Source: Roseburia faecis (GTDB lineage Bacteria > Bacillota > Clostridia > Lachnospirales > Lachnospiraceae). Taken from it: DNA of 64,000 nucleotides. The translations under genes were made by a program, and so were the position numbers. Location: assembly GCF_001406815.1 (NCBI RefSeq), contig NZ_CVRR01000005.1, positions 310,001 through 374,000 of the forward strand, written 5' to 3'. This document shows, one piece after another, positions 33,712-42,222 of the stretch. Below the pieces are notes generated by a model. It saw nothing but the letters and a program-made list of their open reading frames with translations, was not told the DNA's origin and did not search any database. Each line of letters starts with the position of its first letter. Position 1 is the stretch's first letter.

Positions 33712-34514
33712 ACGTTTTCAGACTCCTCTTTCACAAGAATATCCACCGTGTGACCGCTTGCACCCATAAGATCCATCCGTTCACAGGTTGCCAGATGATA
33801 CTGCAGAAACGCATCAAACTCTTCTTCCGTCAGCGCATTTAAAAACGGACGCATATAATTTGCTGCACCGTCTGCCGCTATGATCTGCCGGCGCCTGACC
33901 TCTACCTGCCGGTCCAATGCTTCAATATCTTCCAGACGAACCATGGAATACAGAGGATTGGCTTTTGAAGTACAGTGATAATCCTCTGTGAGCATTCCCT
34001 CCTGAAGCGCCTCCAGAATATGTTTTTCCTTAAACGCATACGTGATAACGGAAAATTCATTCATAATATACGCCACGAGAATCCTGCCTCCGGGTCTGGT
34101 CACCCTCACCGCCTCCCGCAGCGCAGCAAGCTTGTCCTTTTCCTCATGCAGGTGATACATCGGCCCAAACAACAGGGTTACGTCAAAGGAATCATCGGAA
34201 AATTTTTTCAGATTCATTGCATTTCCCTGATATGCATGCACTCCTGCACCCTTCTGTTTCAGGCGTCCCAGATTATGCTTTACCAGTTCCACGGCCGTCA
34301 CATCGAACCCTTCCTGTGCCAGCGGTACGCTGTATCGTCCGGTTCCCGCCCCGATATCAAGGATATGGATTTCCTCTTTTGCACGTTCTTTCACAATTTC
34401 ATCCAGACACTGATGGATATAATGCATGCTTGTCACAAATTCCACCCTGCCGTGTCGGCTGTCCAGACGCTTCTCTTCATTAAATTTATTATAATAGGCT
34501 TCTAAGTCTGTCAT
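33708..34514 (-). CDS. Class I SAM-dependent methyltransferase
   Basis: A 268-residue methyltransferase. Motif I is ILDIGAGTGRYSVPLA at about residue 52; then DVTAVEL, YQGNAMNLKKFSDDSFDVTL and FGPMYHL, EAVRVTRPGGRILVAYI. No target recognition domain is visible, so the substrate is unknown. It sits nine bases after coaBC and overlaps the capA-like gene, so all three may be one transcript. Confidence 0.88.
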   Translation of the reverse strand: MTDLEAYYNKFNEEKRLDSRHGRVEFVTSMHYIHQCLDEIVKERAKEEIHILDIGAGTGRYSVPLAQEGFDVTAVELVKHNLGRLKQKGAGVHAYQGNAMNLKKFSDDSFDVTLLFGPMYHLHEEKDKLAALREAVRVTRPGGRILVAYIMNEFSVITYAFKEKHILEALQEGMLTEDYHCTSKANPLYSMVRLEDIEALDRQVEVRRRQIIAADGAANYMRPFLNALTEEEFDAFLQYHLATCERMDLMGASGHTVDILVKEESENV

Positions 34515-34523
34515 ATTTTAATA

Positions 34524-35717
34524 CTAACACATTTTCTTTAAAATTTCACTCACAATCGCTGATGCGACATCCGCTTTGCTCATTATTTCCAGTTCCCTGC
34601 AGTCATCTGCCGTAATCAGCGTCACCACATTGGTATCTGTACCAAATCCGGCTCCGGCTACCTTCAGGTTATTCGCCACAATCATATCTGCATTCTTTTT
34701 TGCAAGTTTTGCACGGGAATTCTCCAGCATATGTTCCGTCTCCATGGAAAATCCACACAGAAACTGTCCCGGTTTTTTGTGCGCGCCCAGATACGAAAGG
34801 ATATCTTCCGTGCGTTCCATCGTAAGAGTGGCATCCCCGTCTTTTTTCTTGACTTTTTCATCGACCGGGTGATCCGGACGATAATCCGCCACAGCTGCCG
34901 CTTTGATAATAATATCCTGTTGCTCTGCTGTCTCCTTTACGGCTGCTGCCATATCCGCGGCAGATACAACCGGAACGACCTTTACAAACGGCGGCGGAGT
35001 GATTGCCACCGGTCCCGTGATCAGCGTCACTTCCGCGCCACGGCGCATACAGTTTTCCGCAATTGCATAGCCCATTTTTCCGGTAGAGTGATTCGTAATA
35101 TAACGCACCGGATCAATCTTCTCCTGTGTCGGTCCTGCTGTGACCATCACTTTCTTTCCGACCATGTCCTTTTCGCAGGCAAGATCTTTCATAATATAAG
35201 AAAACAGTGTTTCCGGTTCCGGCATTTTCCCGGCTCCGGTATCCCCGCAGGCAAGATAACCACTCGCCGGATCAATGATATGAAACCCATAATGCTCCAG
35301 CTTTTTGATGTTATCCTGTACGATCGGATTTTCAAACATATTGGTATTCATGGCAGGGGAAACATACTTCGGGCATTTTGCCGCAAGAATCGTTGTTGTC
35401 AGCATATCATCTGCGATTCCGTTTGCCATCTTGCCGATCACATTAGCAGAAGCCGGTGCTACCATAAAAATATCTGCACGCTTTGCCAGTGCCACATGCT
35501 CGACATTGAACTGGAAATTCCGGTCAAACGTATCGACCAGACACTTGTTGCTTGTGAGCGTCTCAAACGTGATAGGATTAATAAAATTGGTTGCATTTTC
35601 CGTCATGATCACATGCACATCCGCATGCTGCTTGACGAGCGCACTTGCCAGATAGGCGATTTTATAGGCAGCGATACTTCCGGTCACACCGAGTACCACA
35701 CATTTTCCTTTTAACAT
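34524..35717 (-). CDS. coaBC: Bifunctional CoaBC (PPC decarboxylase / PPC synthetase)
   Basis: A 397-residue fusion that makes and decarboxylates phosphopantothenoyl-cysteine for coenzyme A. The FMN-binding CoaC half shows GVTGSIAAYKIA, VAPASANVIGKMANGIADD, PAMNTNMFENP and ACGDTGAGKMPEP (catalytic Cys). The CoaB half starts about residue 187 with VMVTAGPTQEKIDPVRYITN and HSTGKMGYAIAE. An ECF S component that may import pantothenate lies upstream, separated by two unrelated genes. Confidence 0.96.
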   Translation of the reverse strand: MLKGKCVVLGVTGSIAAYKIAYLASALVKQHADVHVIMTENATNFINPITFETLTSNKCLVDTFDRNFQFNVEHVALAKRADIFMVAPASANVIGKMANGIADDMLTTTILAAKCPKYVSPAMNTNMFENPIVQDNIKKLEHYGFHIIDPASGYLACGDTGAGKMPEPETLFSYIMKDLACEKDMVGKKVMVTAGPTQEKIDPVRYITNHSTGKMGYAIAENCMRRGAEVTLITGPVAITPPPFVKVVPVVSAADMAAAVKETAEQQDIIIKAAAVADYRPDHPVDEKVKKKDGDATLTMERTEDILSYLGAHKKPGQFLCGFSMETEHMLENSRAKLAKKNADMIVANNLKVAGAGFGTDTNVVTLITADDCRELEIMSKADVASAIVSEILKKMC

Positions 35718-35776
35718 TGTCTCTTACTCCTTTGCAGAAAAAATCACATCTTCTGCTATTTTATCACACTTTTTCC

Positions 35777-36742
35777 CTAAAACAATTGAATTTTTGTCAT
35801 CTGTTCCAGTATGGAATCTTTGACAGAATCGTTCAGATATGCTGGATTTAATTTTCTTTTTGCATATGCAAGGTAAGAACCATTTGTCTCTTCAATCAAA
35901 ACTGCCGTAAAAAACCGCTCCCAGCTAAAATATGTTTTGCTTTCCACATATTCCCACGGCTTTTCCAGCACCTGATCTGCCCATTTGCTTTTTACTACTT
36001 TTGCCTTTAATATCAGCCATTCAAATGACTCCGGCAAATAAAGCACCACTTGATCTTTTCCACCAATCAATTGCATCACTCTGTCAATTTCAGAACCAAA
36101 TGCCGCGCCGTCTGCAATTACAAGTATGCGTTCATTTTTATGCATATTTAAATAATGGAAAACATTTGACTTTCCATTCATTGTCTCACATTTCAATTGC
36201 TGTTGCCTACATACAGAATTAAAAAACTGATAACCGGAATTACTGTCTTCCGTTATTACAACCTCTGGTTTGGTATCCTTCTTTAAAGTCTGTGCTCCAT
36301 ATATTCTGTAAAACTCATGATAACACGGTTTTAATGTTCCGTATTTTCCTGAAGTACGAATTCCATAGATTTCCTCCACACTATACGGCAAAGAAGGCAA
36401 GGATTCCCTGGAAACAATGATATAATAATTATCTGTTTTCTGAATAGTATCTGCGAATTCTACTGTCTTGATGAATTCGTTTCCCTCATCAATAAATACA
36501 ATACTATCCTGCATTGCTGATAACTGTTCTTTCCATAGTGAACCTTCGAGCACATAACATTTTTTGTCACACGCCAGTTCCACAGGGGTCCCGGATGGAT
36601 TGTTTACATATTCCCGAATCATATCTACCAATGTGGTTTTTCCTGTCGCACTGTCTCCCCGGATGACCGTCAGATTTCTTCGAATTTCAAAATCATATTT
36701 TAAGCGCTTTGTTGATACAATAATTCTATGTTTTCCCTTCAT
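35777..36742 (-). CDS. P-loop ATPase paired with DUF4869 protein
   Basis: A 321-residue ATPase. Walker A is VIRGDSATGKTTLVDMI at about residue 26 and Walker B DSIVFIDEGNEF near 85. The central part includes YYIIVSRESLPSLPYSVEEI; the C-terminal half contains ILVIADGAAFGSEIDRVMQL, which resembles a TOPRIM-like or receiver strand order. It has no membrane segment. The start overlaps the DUF4869 stop by one base, so the two are translationally coupled. Function is unknown. Confidence 0.8.
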   Translation of the reverse strand: MKGKHRIIVSTKRLKYDFEIRRNLTVIRGDSATGKTTLVDMIREYVNNPSGTPVELACDKKCYVLEGSLWKEQLSAMQDSIVFIDEGNEFIKTVEFADTIQKTDNYYIIVSRESLPSLPYSVEEIYGIRTSGKYGTLKPCYHEFYRIYGAQTLKKDTKPEVVITEDSNSGYQFFNSVCRQQQLKCETMNGKSNVFHYLNMHKNERILVIADGAAFGSEIDRVMQLIGGKDQVVLYLPESFEWLILKAKVVKSKWADQVLEKPWEYVESKTYFSWERFFTAVLIEETNGSYLAYAKRKLNPAYLNDSVKDSILEQMTKIQLF

Positions 36743-37179
36743 TAAACAAATTCTCCTGCAATCGACACCAGTTCTTCCATTGAATGGACAATCTCACCCG
36801 TATTCAAAATACGAATGACAAAAGGATCTTTTCCAAAATTCATTAAATGCCGCAGATTAATTGTACGGTCTTCGGATTCTGCTATTTTTAATAACCATTT
36901 TGCACAATTATCCCCACAGGTTGATGCATTAAAAATTTTATCCTTATCAAATTTTACAAGGATTAATGTCTTTACTCCCCCGGATAAACCTGTCGGTGGA
37001 ATTTTTCCCAAAACAGGACTGTCAATTACGCCACTATCCAGCACCGTTGATTGATCCACATCCTGAATCATTTCTTTTACAAACGGATCTATAATCCAAC
37101 TGTCCTCATAATCATACTTAAAATACGCTGCCGTGTTATACACAGACTCCTGCATGTCGCCGTAATAAATATTAAGCAT
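36742..37179 (-). CDS. DUF4869 domain protein
   Basis: A 145-residue protein starting MLNIYYGDMQESVYNTAAYF. Family landmarks: WIIDPFVKEMIQDVDQSTVL, DSPVLGKIPPTGLSGGVKTL and FNASTCGDNCAKWLL. The ATG at 37179 follows AAAAGGAAG; the frame upstream to 37236 lacks a ribosome site. It is coupled to the ATPase behind it. The pair has a different, more AT-rich look than coaBC, and separates coaBC from the ECF S component. Confidence 0.8.
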   Translation of the reverse strand: MLNIYYGDMQESVYNTAAYFKYDYEDSWIIDPFVKEMIQDVDQSTVLDSGVIDSPVLGKIPPTGLSGGVKTLILVKFDKDKIFNASTCGDNCAKWLLKIAESEDRTINLRHLMNFGKDPFVIRILNTGEIVHSMEELVSIAGEFV

Positions 37180-37264
37180 ACATCTACTTCCTTTTAAATT
37201 TATACCTTTTTCTATTTTAGCATACTCCTGTTCCATACACTATCGCTTTTTACCAAAAGGACAG

Positions 37265-37303
37265 CAAAAAAGGCAGCCTGTGTTTCATTCCGGCTGCCTT
37301 TTT
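37265..37303 (-). terminator. Terminator after the ECF S-component gene
   Basis: AGGCAGCC and GGCTGCCT form an 8-bp stem with T runs on both strands. Confidence 0.85.
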
Positions 37304-37311
37304 AAAACATA

Positions 37312-38133
37312 TTATTTCTGGATTGGTTTTAATTTATTTAGTACCATGCCAAGTGCTGCTACAATGATTGCAGCCACAATCGCTTCAATGACTCCGTTAA
37401 AACTGATGACACCACCGATGATTCCAAGCACGGCTCCTGCATCGACACTCAGGGCTTTTGCATAGGCATCTTTGTATAACACAAAAATTCCGCCCATAAC
37501 CAGTATCGTATTGACCATTGCGCCTGTTACACCCGCATAGACAAATGCACAGACTGCGCCGGATTTCAGTACCGTATACACTTCCAGTGCTATAAAAACG
37601 AACCATCCAACCAGTGCACTTACTGCATACAATGCAATATCTGACAATGGCTTCTTATCAAACACATGAAGCAGAAACGCACGCGCACCAAGAAACAGGA
37701 ACACACCGATCAGGATATTAAACACACTTGCCCAGAGAATTTTGTGCCGGGAAGAAAGTGCTTTCTTTACTCCGATATATACAAAATATGGCAGGATTCC
37801 TACAAGAATACGCGGTACAAAACAGATAAACGCACTCTTTACGATTCCGCTGGTGCCTACCATGCTGGCCGCCAGCACCGGGGAAAATACAAATGCCGAA
37901 AGTGAGGTCGGCATAACCGTATTCTTGATAAAGCTGGTCAGACCAAAGATAAATCCCAAAAATCCGCCCTTCTTCGGTCCACAGAATAACGATCCTAAAA
38001 TAACAGGGATGTGGATGATGGTCGCATTGATCACCACAAGTGGGATGTAGCCCAGCGGTGTAAACGCCATAATGATAATGATTGCTGCAAACAGAGCGGT
38101 CAGTACCAGCTCCGCGGTCTTATTGTTTCGCAT
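37312..38133 (-). CDS. ECF transporter S component, possibly pantothenate
   Basis: A 273-residue membrane protein with about six segments, starting KTAELVLTALFAAIIIIMAF. LFCGPKKGGFLGFIFGLTSF and the MVNTILVMGGIFVL block are typical of ECF substrate-binding subunits. It lacks its own ATPases and would use a shared energising module. Location upstream of coaBC, before the two inserted genes, suggests a role like PanT; this is inference from context. A GTAAAC/GTTTAC inverted repeat lies upstream. Confidence 0.75.
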   Translation of the reverse strand: MRNNKTAELVLTALFAAIIIIMAFTPLGYIPLVVINATIIHIPVILGSLFCGPKKGGFLGFIFGLTSFIKNTVMPTSLSAFVFSPVLAASMVGTSGIVKSAFICFVPRILVGILPYFVYIGVKKALSSRHKILWASVFNILIGVFLFLGARAFLLHVFDKKPLSDIALYAVSALVGWFVFIALEVYTVLKSGAVCAFVYAGVTGAMVNTILVMGGIFVLYKDAYAKALSVDAGAVLGIIGGVISFNGVIEAIVAAIIVAALGMVLNKLKPIQK

Positions 38134-38203
38134 TGGTTCCTCCTGTTCCAGATGAAAGCGGATGTTATGTTTTCCGTCTCTCTCTTTTTTCTTTTGCGAA
38201 TAA

Positions 38204-38230
38204 AGTAAACATCAACTTTATCAGTTTACA
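38204..38230 (-). promoter_or_regulatory. Inverted repeat ahead of ECF S gene
   Basis: GTAAAC and GTTTAC are 13 bases apart, about 75 bases upstream of the start codon. A candidate operator; the regulator is not known. Confidence 0.4.
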
Positions 38231-38257
38231 CCCTGCTCCTCTTATGGTCAAGTCACA

Positions 38258-38764
38258 TCATACCATCGGTTTTTCCAAAATCTGAATCACCGTATTTCCT
38301 TTCATTTTCAGGAAAAACGGCATTCCCGGTTTTGCATCCGTATAAGTTTCCATATATTTTTCAAAAATCATTTTATCTTTTGTTACTACACGAATATCGG
38401 CATCTGTTCCCCCAAATTCTCTTGTCCAATCCAAAAAGGAGTACTCCGTCTGATCTGTCAATGTTACATCCTCTGTTTTTTCATCCTTATTGTATATATA
38501 ATATCCGTCAGGCATATCGTCATCCGTGTGTTTGTAACTTGCCAGTCGATCACTATCCCCGGAACTGATATACTCCACGGGATCGATGACCAGTGTATTT
38601 CCATTGATTTCCTTTATATAAGCGCAGAGTTCTGTTGTATCCTCCTTCATACTGTCTGCAGTTTCTGTCTCCTCAGCTTTTTCTGTAACTGTCTGTTTTC
38701 CACATCCTCCAAGTCCTGAAATGCACGCACACATCATAAATAAAATCCATCTCTTTTTCATCAT
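38258..38764 (-). CDS. Small lipoprotein
   Basis: A 168-residue lipoprotein; the signal peptide ends CISGLGGCGKQ. The mature part is acidic, with LCAYIKEINGNTLVIDPVEY suggesting a small beta-barrel as in proteins that bind an ion or ligand at the cell surface. It starts 12 bases after the DUF4367 gene, as third gene of the second ECF sigma operon, and may be a target or co-sensor. Not recognised further. Confidence 0.75.
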   Translation of the reverse strand: MMKKRWILFMMCACISGLGGCGKQTVTEKAEETETADSMKEDTTELCAYIKEINGNTLVIDPVEYISSGDSDRLASYKHTDDDMPDGYYIYNKDEKTEDVTLTDQTEYSFLDWTREFGGTDADIRVVTKDKMIFEKYMETYTDAKPGMPFFLKMKGNTVIQILEKPMV

Positions 38765-38776
38765 TTTCTCTCTCCT

Positions 38777-39448
38777 TTACCAGATCCAGTGTTTGTATAT
38801 TTTTTCAATTTCTTCTTTTTGGATTGTATCTCCAGCCAGCACATATACGCTGTTTCCATATTCCCCATATGCCCAAAATGTCTCATCCGTATACCGATAT
38901 AAAAAAACAGTCATTCCGTTTATTCTGATTTGTTCCACAGAATTATAATTTGTGTCAAAAATCATTTTCTCATTTGTCACAATTGTTTGCTGGAAAATCA
39001 AATGCTTTTTGTCATTTCCATATTCCAAAACGGATGTGGTATCCGTAATTTTTTCTTCGTTCAGCCGATAGTTGTCTGGAATATACTGCGGTTTTAAAAT
39101 AGCATCGGAAATCTTCTCTTTGTCCGATTCATAAGAGTAAATACTGATGTTACCATCCAGCACCATTTTTATCGTATGAAAAAACCGTACCCGGTAAGCC
39201 TCCACACTCATCGTGACGGTGAGTGCTCCCACAAGCATCACAACCGCTGCTGCCGCAATTTTCTGTGTGATTTTCTTCAACTGTTTTTCGGCATACATAT
39301 ACTTTTCTTTCTGTATCAGCCGCTTCATACGCTTTCTGAATTTATCTGAAAAAACGTAATCTTTTTGCGTGCACACTTCCAGTTGCCGTACCATTGCCGC
39401 ATCAACGATCGGCATTTTTTCATAAAGCCATTCGTCCGTTACTTTCAT
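38777..39448 (-). CDS. Anti-sigma factor, DUF4367-like
   Basis: A 223-residue single-pass membrane protein. The N-terminus (1-65) is cytoplasmic and basic, the membrane segment is IAAAAVVMLVGALTVTMSV at about 68-86, and the outer domain has PDNYRLNEEKITDTTSVLEY and MTVFLYRYTDETFWAYGE, the DUF4367 pattern. It overlaps the ECF sigma gene by 4 bases, which supports the anti-sigma assignment. Confidence 0.8.
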   Translation of the reverse strand: MKVTDEWLYEKMPIVDAAMVRQLEVCTQKDYVFSDKFRKRMKRLIQKEKYMYAEKQLKKITQKIAAAAVVMLVGALTVTMSVEAYRVRFFHTIKMVLDGNISIYSYESDKEKISDAILKPQYIPDNYRLNEEKITDTTSVLEYGNDKKHLIFQQTIVTNEKMIFDTNYNSVEQIRINGMTVFLYRYTDETFWAYGEYGNSVYVLAGDTIQKEEIEKIYKHWIW

Positions 39449-39987
39449 TCGGTATCTCCCTTCTTGATTTTTTCCAGTTCTTTTTCAATTAGCCGTTTTC
39501 CTCTGGCAATCCGCTGCCGGATCGTCCCCTCCCGAAGTCCGCATATTCTGGCAATCTCCCAGTTTTCCAGATGTGTGGAATATTTTAACAGAAATATATC
39601 TCTGTATTTTGGTGGAAGATTTTTTAAAATATCTAACACTCCATGTTCTTCCTCCGGTGCCATATAAGTAAGCTGCCCGGTTTCTTCCGGAAGTTCATCC
39701 ATATAGATTTCCCTGCTTTGTAACCGGTTTCTTCTGCGGTAAAGATCAATGGCTGCATGTTTTGTAATCGTAATCAGATAACGTTTCGTGGCAGTCTCCT
39801 CCGGCTGTCCGACGTTTTCCATATGTTTTGCCACCCGTACAAATGCTTCCTGCACGGCATCTTCTGCCAACTGGTAATCATGCAGAATATCCACCGCCAC
39901 TTTCAACATCAGATAACGATAGTTTTCGTACAGGATCACAAATTTTCGTTTTTCTTCGGGTGTGTCCACCATCATCAGTAAAATCAC
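39445..39987 (-). CDS. ECF sigma factor
   Basis: A 180-residue ECF sigma. Region 2: VDILHDYQLAEDAVQEAFVR and RYLITITKHAAIDLYRRR; region 4: THLENWEIARICGLREGTIR then QRIARGKRLIE. The GTG at 39987 has GAGGA at the right distance, and the internal ATGs four and five codons later do not. Co-transcribed with the DUF4367 protein and lipoprotein. Confidence 0.9.
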   Translation of the reverse strand: MILLMMVDTPEEKRKFVILYENYRYLMLKVAVDILHDYQLAEDAVQEAFVRVAKHMENVGQPEETATKRYLITITKHAAIDLYRRRNRLQSREIYMDELPEETGQLTYMAPEEEHGVLDILKNLPPKYRDIFLLKYSTHLENWEIARICGLREGTIRQRIARGKRLIEKELEKIKKGDTE

Positions 39988-40020
39988 GCGCGTTCCTCAC
40001 TTTTGTTTTGTCTCTGCTAA

Positions 40021-40051
40021 CTATAACGAACCTGTCGGTTCCATTGTTACA
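40021..40051 (-). promoter_or_regulatory. ECF-type promoter of the second sigma operon
   Basis: TGTAAC and CGTTAT are separated by 17 bases, the same spacing as the sigV promoter but with different hexamers, which would keep the two sigma regulons apart. GGAACC-GACA-GGTTC in the spacer is palindromic. Confidence 0.6.
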
Positions 40052-40124
40052 TATCTAGACATTGATGTCGTAAAATTTGCGCGTGTCTTAGGCTGTAAAA
40101 CAGAAGACTCGTTACAAATATAGT

Positions 40125-40204
40125 AAAAACCGCCGCGGAAATCCGCGGCGGTCTCTTTTCACACTTATATAAAATGAAATTATTTGCACATCTCAGCCTT
40201 TAAA
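40125..40204 (-). repeat. Duplicated etfA 3' end and terminator (copy 1)
   Basis: This stretch matches 42138-42222, the end of etfA and its terminator, at most positions. It includes a GC-rich stem ACCGCCGCGG/CCGCGGCGGT, the AAATAATTTCAT block and codons for LKAEM-C-K-stop where etfA has LKAEMKNK-stop. It begins about 12 bases after the BlaR1-like gene ends, and also serves as that gene's terminator. Confidence 0.8.
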
Positions 40205-40216
40205 ACAACTCATGCA

Positions 40217-41668
40217 TCAATCAAATAAAGAATATTCTTTTTCTGCCCCCACATTTGATACTACACATAACAATGCCCCATAATTTGGAGTAACATTTTT
40301 GTTAATGGCAAGAAAACACGTTTCGCCTTCACCTATATAATACACATCGCTTACGCTGTAATATTCTGCGGTCTCCACCCCCATCGGTTCTGTTTTCGGA
40401 TTCCAGCTTTCTTTTTTATCTAATTGATTCTTTTGTTGTTTTGTTTTCAAATCATACTGCAACTGTTTTTCATTATCACTTAGCTGGATATACCGTCCAT
40501 CCTTCGATACATGAATAAATGTTGCATCATCTCCCTGTAATCCCTTAAAATGATTTTTTTCAAAATCAACATAATCCGTCAGGTCTGAAGAGGAAAGATC
40601 ATAAACATACACCCCCATATTGTCATAAACAACTAATTGTTCCTTTCCGACATAACCAATTTTAGGCATTGTATCATCAAAATTTAAAGTTGATTTGTAA
40701 CTTGCCAGCCTTGCAAGTTCTTTCGAATCAACATTATTCAAACCAATTTTTTTATAAAGAAAACTTCCAAATAATACTACTAATAACAATCCACTGGCAA
40801 CAACTATATATATTGTTTTTTGGCAGCTATATTCTTTCCCAATATTTTTAATCCGCATCTTCAATGTACTCCTTTCGCAAATAAAAGGTCGCATAGCTGA
40901 TACATATTTTAATCTACCTTTATCACATAACCGAAGTAATGTTCTGGCATAAAATTTTCTTTCCTCCATTGATGTATTTTGTAATGTCTGTTCATCACAG
41001 GCCATTTCTATATCTTTATTTACTCCAAAATAAATTAACCAACATAAGGGATTATACCAATTTAAAGCAAGAGCTATATAATACAACATCATCAATAGAT
41101 AATCTTTGCGTTTTATATGGGTCTTTTCATGCTGTAACACTATCTGCCGTTGCTCTGGACTCAAATCAAATGGCAAAAATATTTTTGGTTTAACTAAGCC
41201 GATAACACAAGCCATGCTTTCTTTCCACTCATAGATTTCATCCTGTGAAGATATCTTCTTTGCATTCTTTGTTCTTCTACAAACAGCAATCCTCTGTATA
41301 ATATAATATACAGCAAAAACCAAAAGACCTATATACCACAATATCATAAGAATATTTATATTCTTCTTTTTTCCCATGTATGGTTTCGATGTATTTTCAT
41401 CTTTTGGAAATATTTGCAAAGAATTATCACTTTTCATTTCCTGTGCAGAAAGATTTTCATTCTTTTCAACAAATGTTTCCGAATACAAAATGCCATATTC
41501 CGTATATATAGATACCGGAAACAATAAACGTATCAAAAGTATCACCCACAACATTATTTTTATGTAATTAGACTGTTTTCTTAATAAAAATCTTATAAAC
41601 AAAAATAGTATAATAACTATTATTGTTCCACTCAAAGAACCACTATAAAATTTAAAAAAATCATTCAT
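40217..41668 (-). CDS. BlaR1-like M56 membrane metalloprotease
   Basis: A 483-residue sensor protease. Four membrane segments lie in the first 320 residues; the zinc motif is VLQHEKTHIKRKDYL at about 179, followed by WYNPLCWLIYFGVNKDIEMA and CDEQTL. The outer C-terminal domain (about 320-483) is beta-rich (YVGKEQLVVYDNMGVYVYDL) and has no penicillin-binding SxxK domain, so it is not a classical beta-lactam sensor. It overlaps the BlaI-like gene by 8 bases. Base composition is clearly more AT-rich than that of the flanking genes. Confidence 0.88.
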   Translation of the reverse strand: MNDFFKFYSGSLSGTIIVIILFLFIRFLLRKQSNYIKIMLWVILLIRLLFPVSIYTEYGILYSETFVEKNENLSAQEMKSDNSLQIFPKDENTSKPYMGKKKNINILMILWYIGLLVFAVYYIIQRIAVCRRTKNAKKISSQDEIYEWKESMACVIGLVKPKIFLPFDLSPEQRQIVLQHEKTHIKRKDYLLMMLYYIALALNWYNPLCWLIYFGVNKDIEMACDEQTLQNTSMEERKFYARTLLRLCDKGRLKYVSAMRPFICERSTLKMRIKNIGKEYSCQKTIYIVVASGLLLVVLFGSFLYKKIGLNNVDSKELARLASYKSTLNFDDTMPKIGYVGKEQLVVYDNMGVYVYDLSSSDLTDYVDFEKNHFKGLQGDDATFIHVSKDGRYIQLSDNEKQLQYDLKTKQQKNQLDKKESWNPKTEPMGVETAEYYSVSDVYYIGEGETCFLAINKNVTPNYGALLCVVSNVGAEKEYSLFD

Positions 41669-42029
41669 GTAGTTCCTCCTTATATTCGTCTATTACTTTC
41701 TCCAATTCTTGAATATCTTCTCTTGTCAGATTTCTTTCTTTAATAAACGAAAGGACAAATTGCGGTAATGAATTTGAAAAATATTCCTTTATAACTTCTT
41801 TTCTCTGACCATTTTCATAATCTGCTCTTGATTTTAATACAGTAATAACTGCCTCTGAATTACAAACCATTTTTTTATCAACTAATTTTTTCAAATTAGT
41901 ATAGGTTGTTGACTTTTTCCAATTAAACCGCTCTAAACATTCTTTAACAAGTTTATTTGAAGGAATTTGACCCTTCTCCCAAATTACTTCCATCAATTTT
42001 AATTCTGCTTTTGTCAAATAAGTTTTCAT
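41661..42029 (-). CDS. BlaI/MecI-family repressor
   Basis: A 122-residue winged-helix repressor: LTKAELKLMEVIWEKGQIPS and NWKKSTTYTNLKKLVDKKM are the DNA-binding part, followed by a helical dimerisation tail. The ATG at 42029 has GGTGA ahead. It should be inactivated when the BlaR1-like partner cleaves it. A perfect palindromic operator lies just upstream. No beta-lactamase or other effector follows, so the pair may control genes elsewhere or only itself. Confidence 0.9.
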   Translation of the reverse strand: MKTYLTKAELKLMEVIWEKGQIPSNKLVKECLERFNWKKSTTYTNLKKLVDKKMVCNSEAVITVLKSRADYENGQRKEVIKEYFSNSLPQFVLSFIKERNLTREDIQELEKVIDEYKEELHE

Positions 42030-42068
42030 TTCTATCACCGTATTTATTATTTTACCTATTTATTTTTG

Positions 42069-42100
42069 GTCTAAACTACTTAGACTACTTTTAGTCTAAG
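42069..42100 (-). promoter_or_regulatory. BlaI-type operators
   Basis: CTTAGACTA and TAGTCTAAG form a perfect 9-bp inverted repeat with four central bases (42079-42100). A second palindrome, GTCTAA-ACTAC-TTAGAC at 42069-42085, overlaps it. They lie about 40 bases ahead of the repressor start. Confidence 0.75.
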
Positions 42101-42137
42101 TCATTTAAACCTGTTTGTCAAGTATTTCCTCACACAA

Positions 42138-42222
42138 AAAAACCGCCGCGGAAATCCGCGGCGGTTTCTTTTCACATCTTTATGTAAGATGAAATTATTT
42201 ATTCTTCATTTCAGCCTTTAAA
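42138..42222 (-). repeat. etfA 3' end and terminator (copy 2, native)
   Basis: The native end of etfA. The terminator stem ACCGCCGCGG/CCGCGGCGGT (42142-42165) is followed on the minus strand by TTTTTTTGTG. Its near copy at 40125-40204 lies on the other side of the BlaI/BlaR1-like module. Confidence 0.85.

Noticed and set aside
38204-38230. BirA-type biotin operator ahead of the ECF S gene
   Set aside because: The GTAAAC/GTTTAC arms are 13 bases apart, shorter than the spacing expected for BirA, and the S component is too long for BioY.
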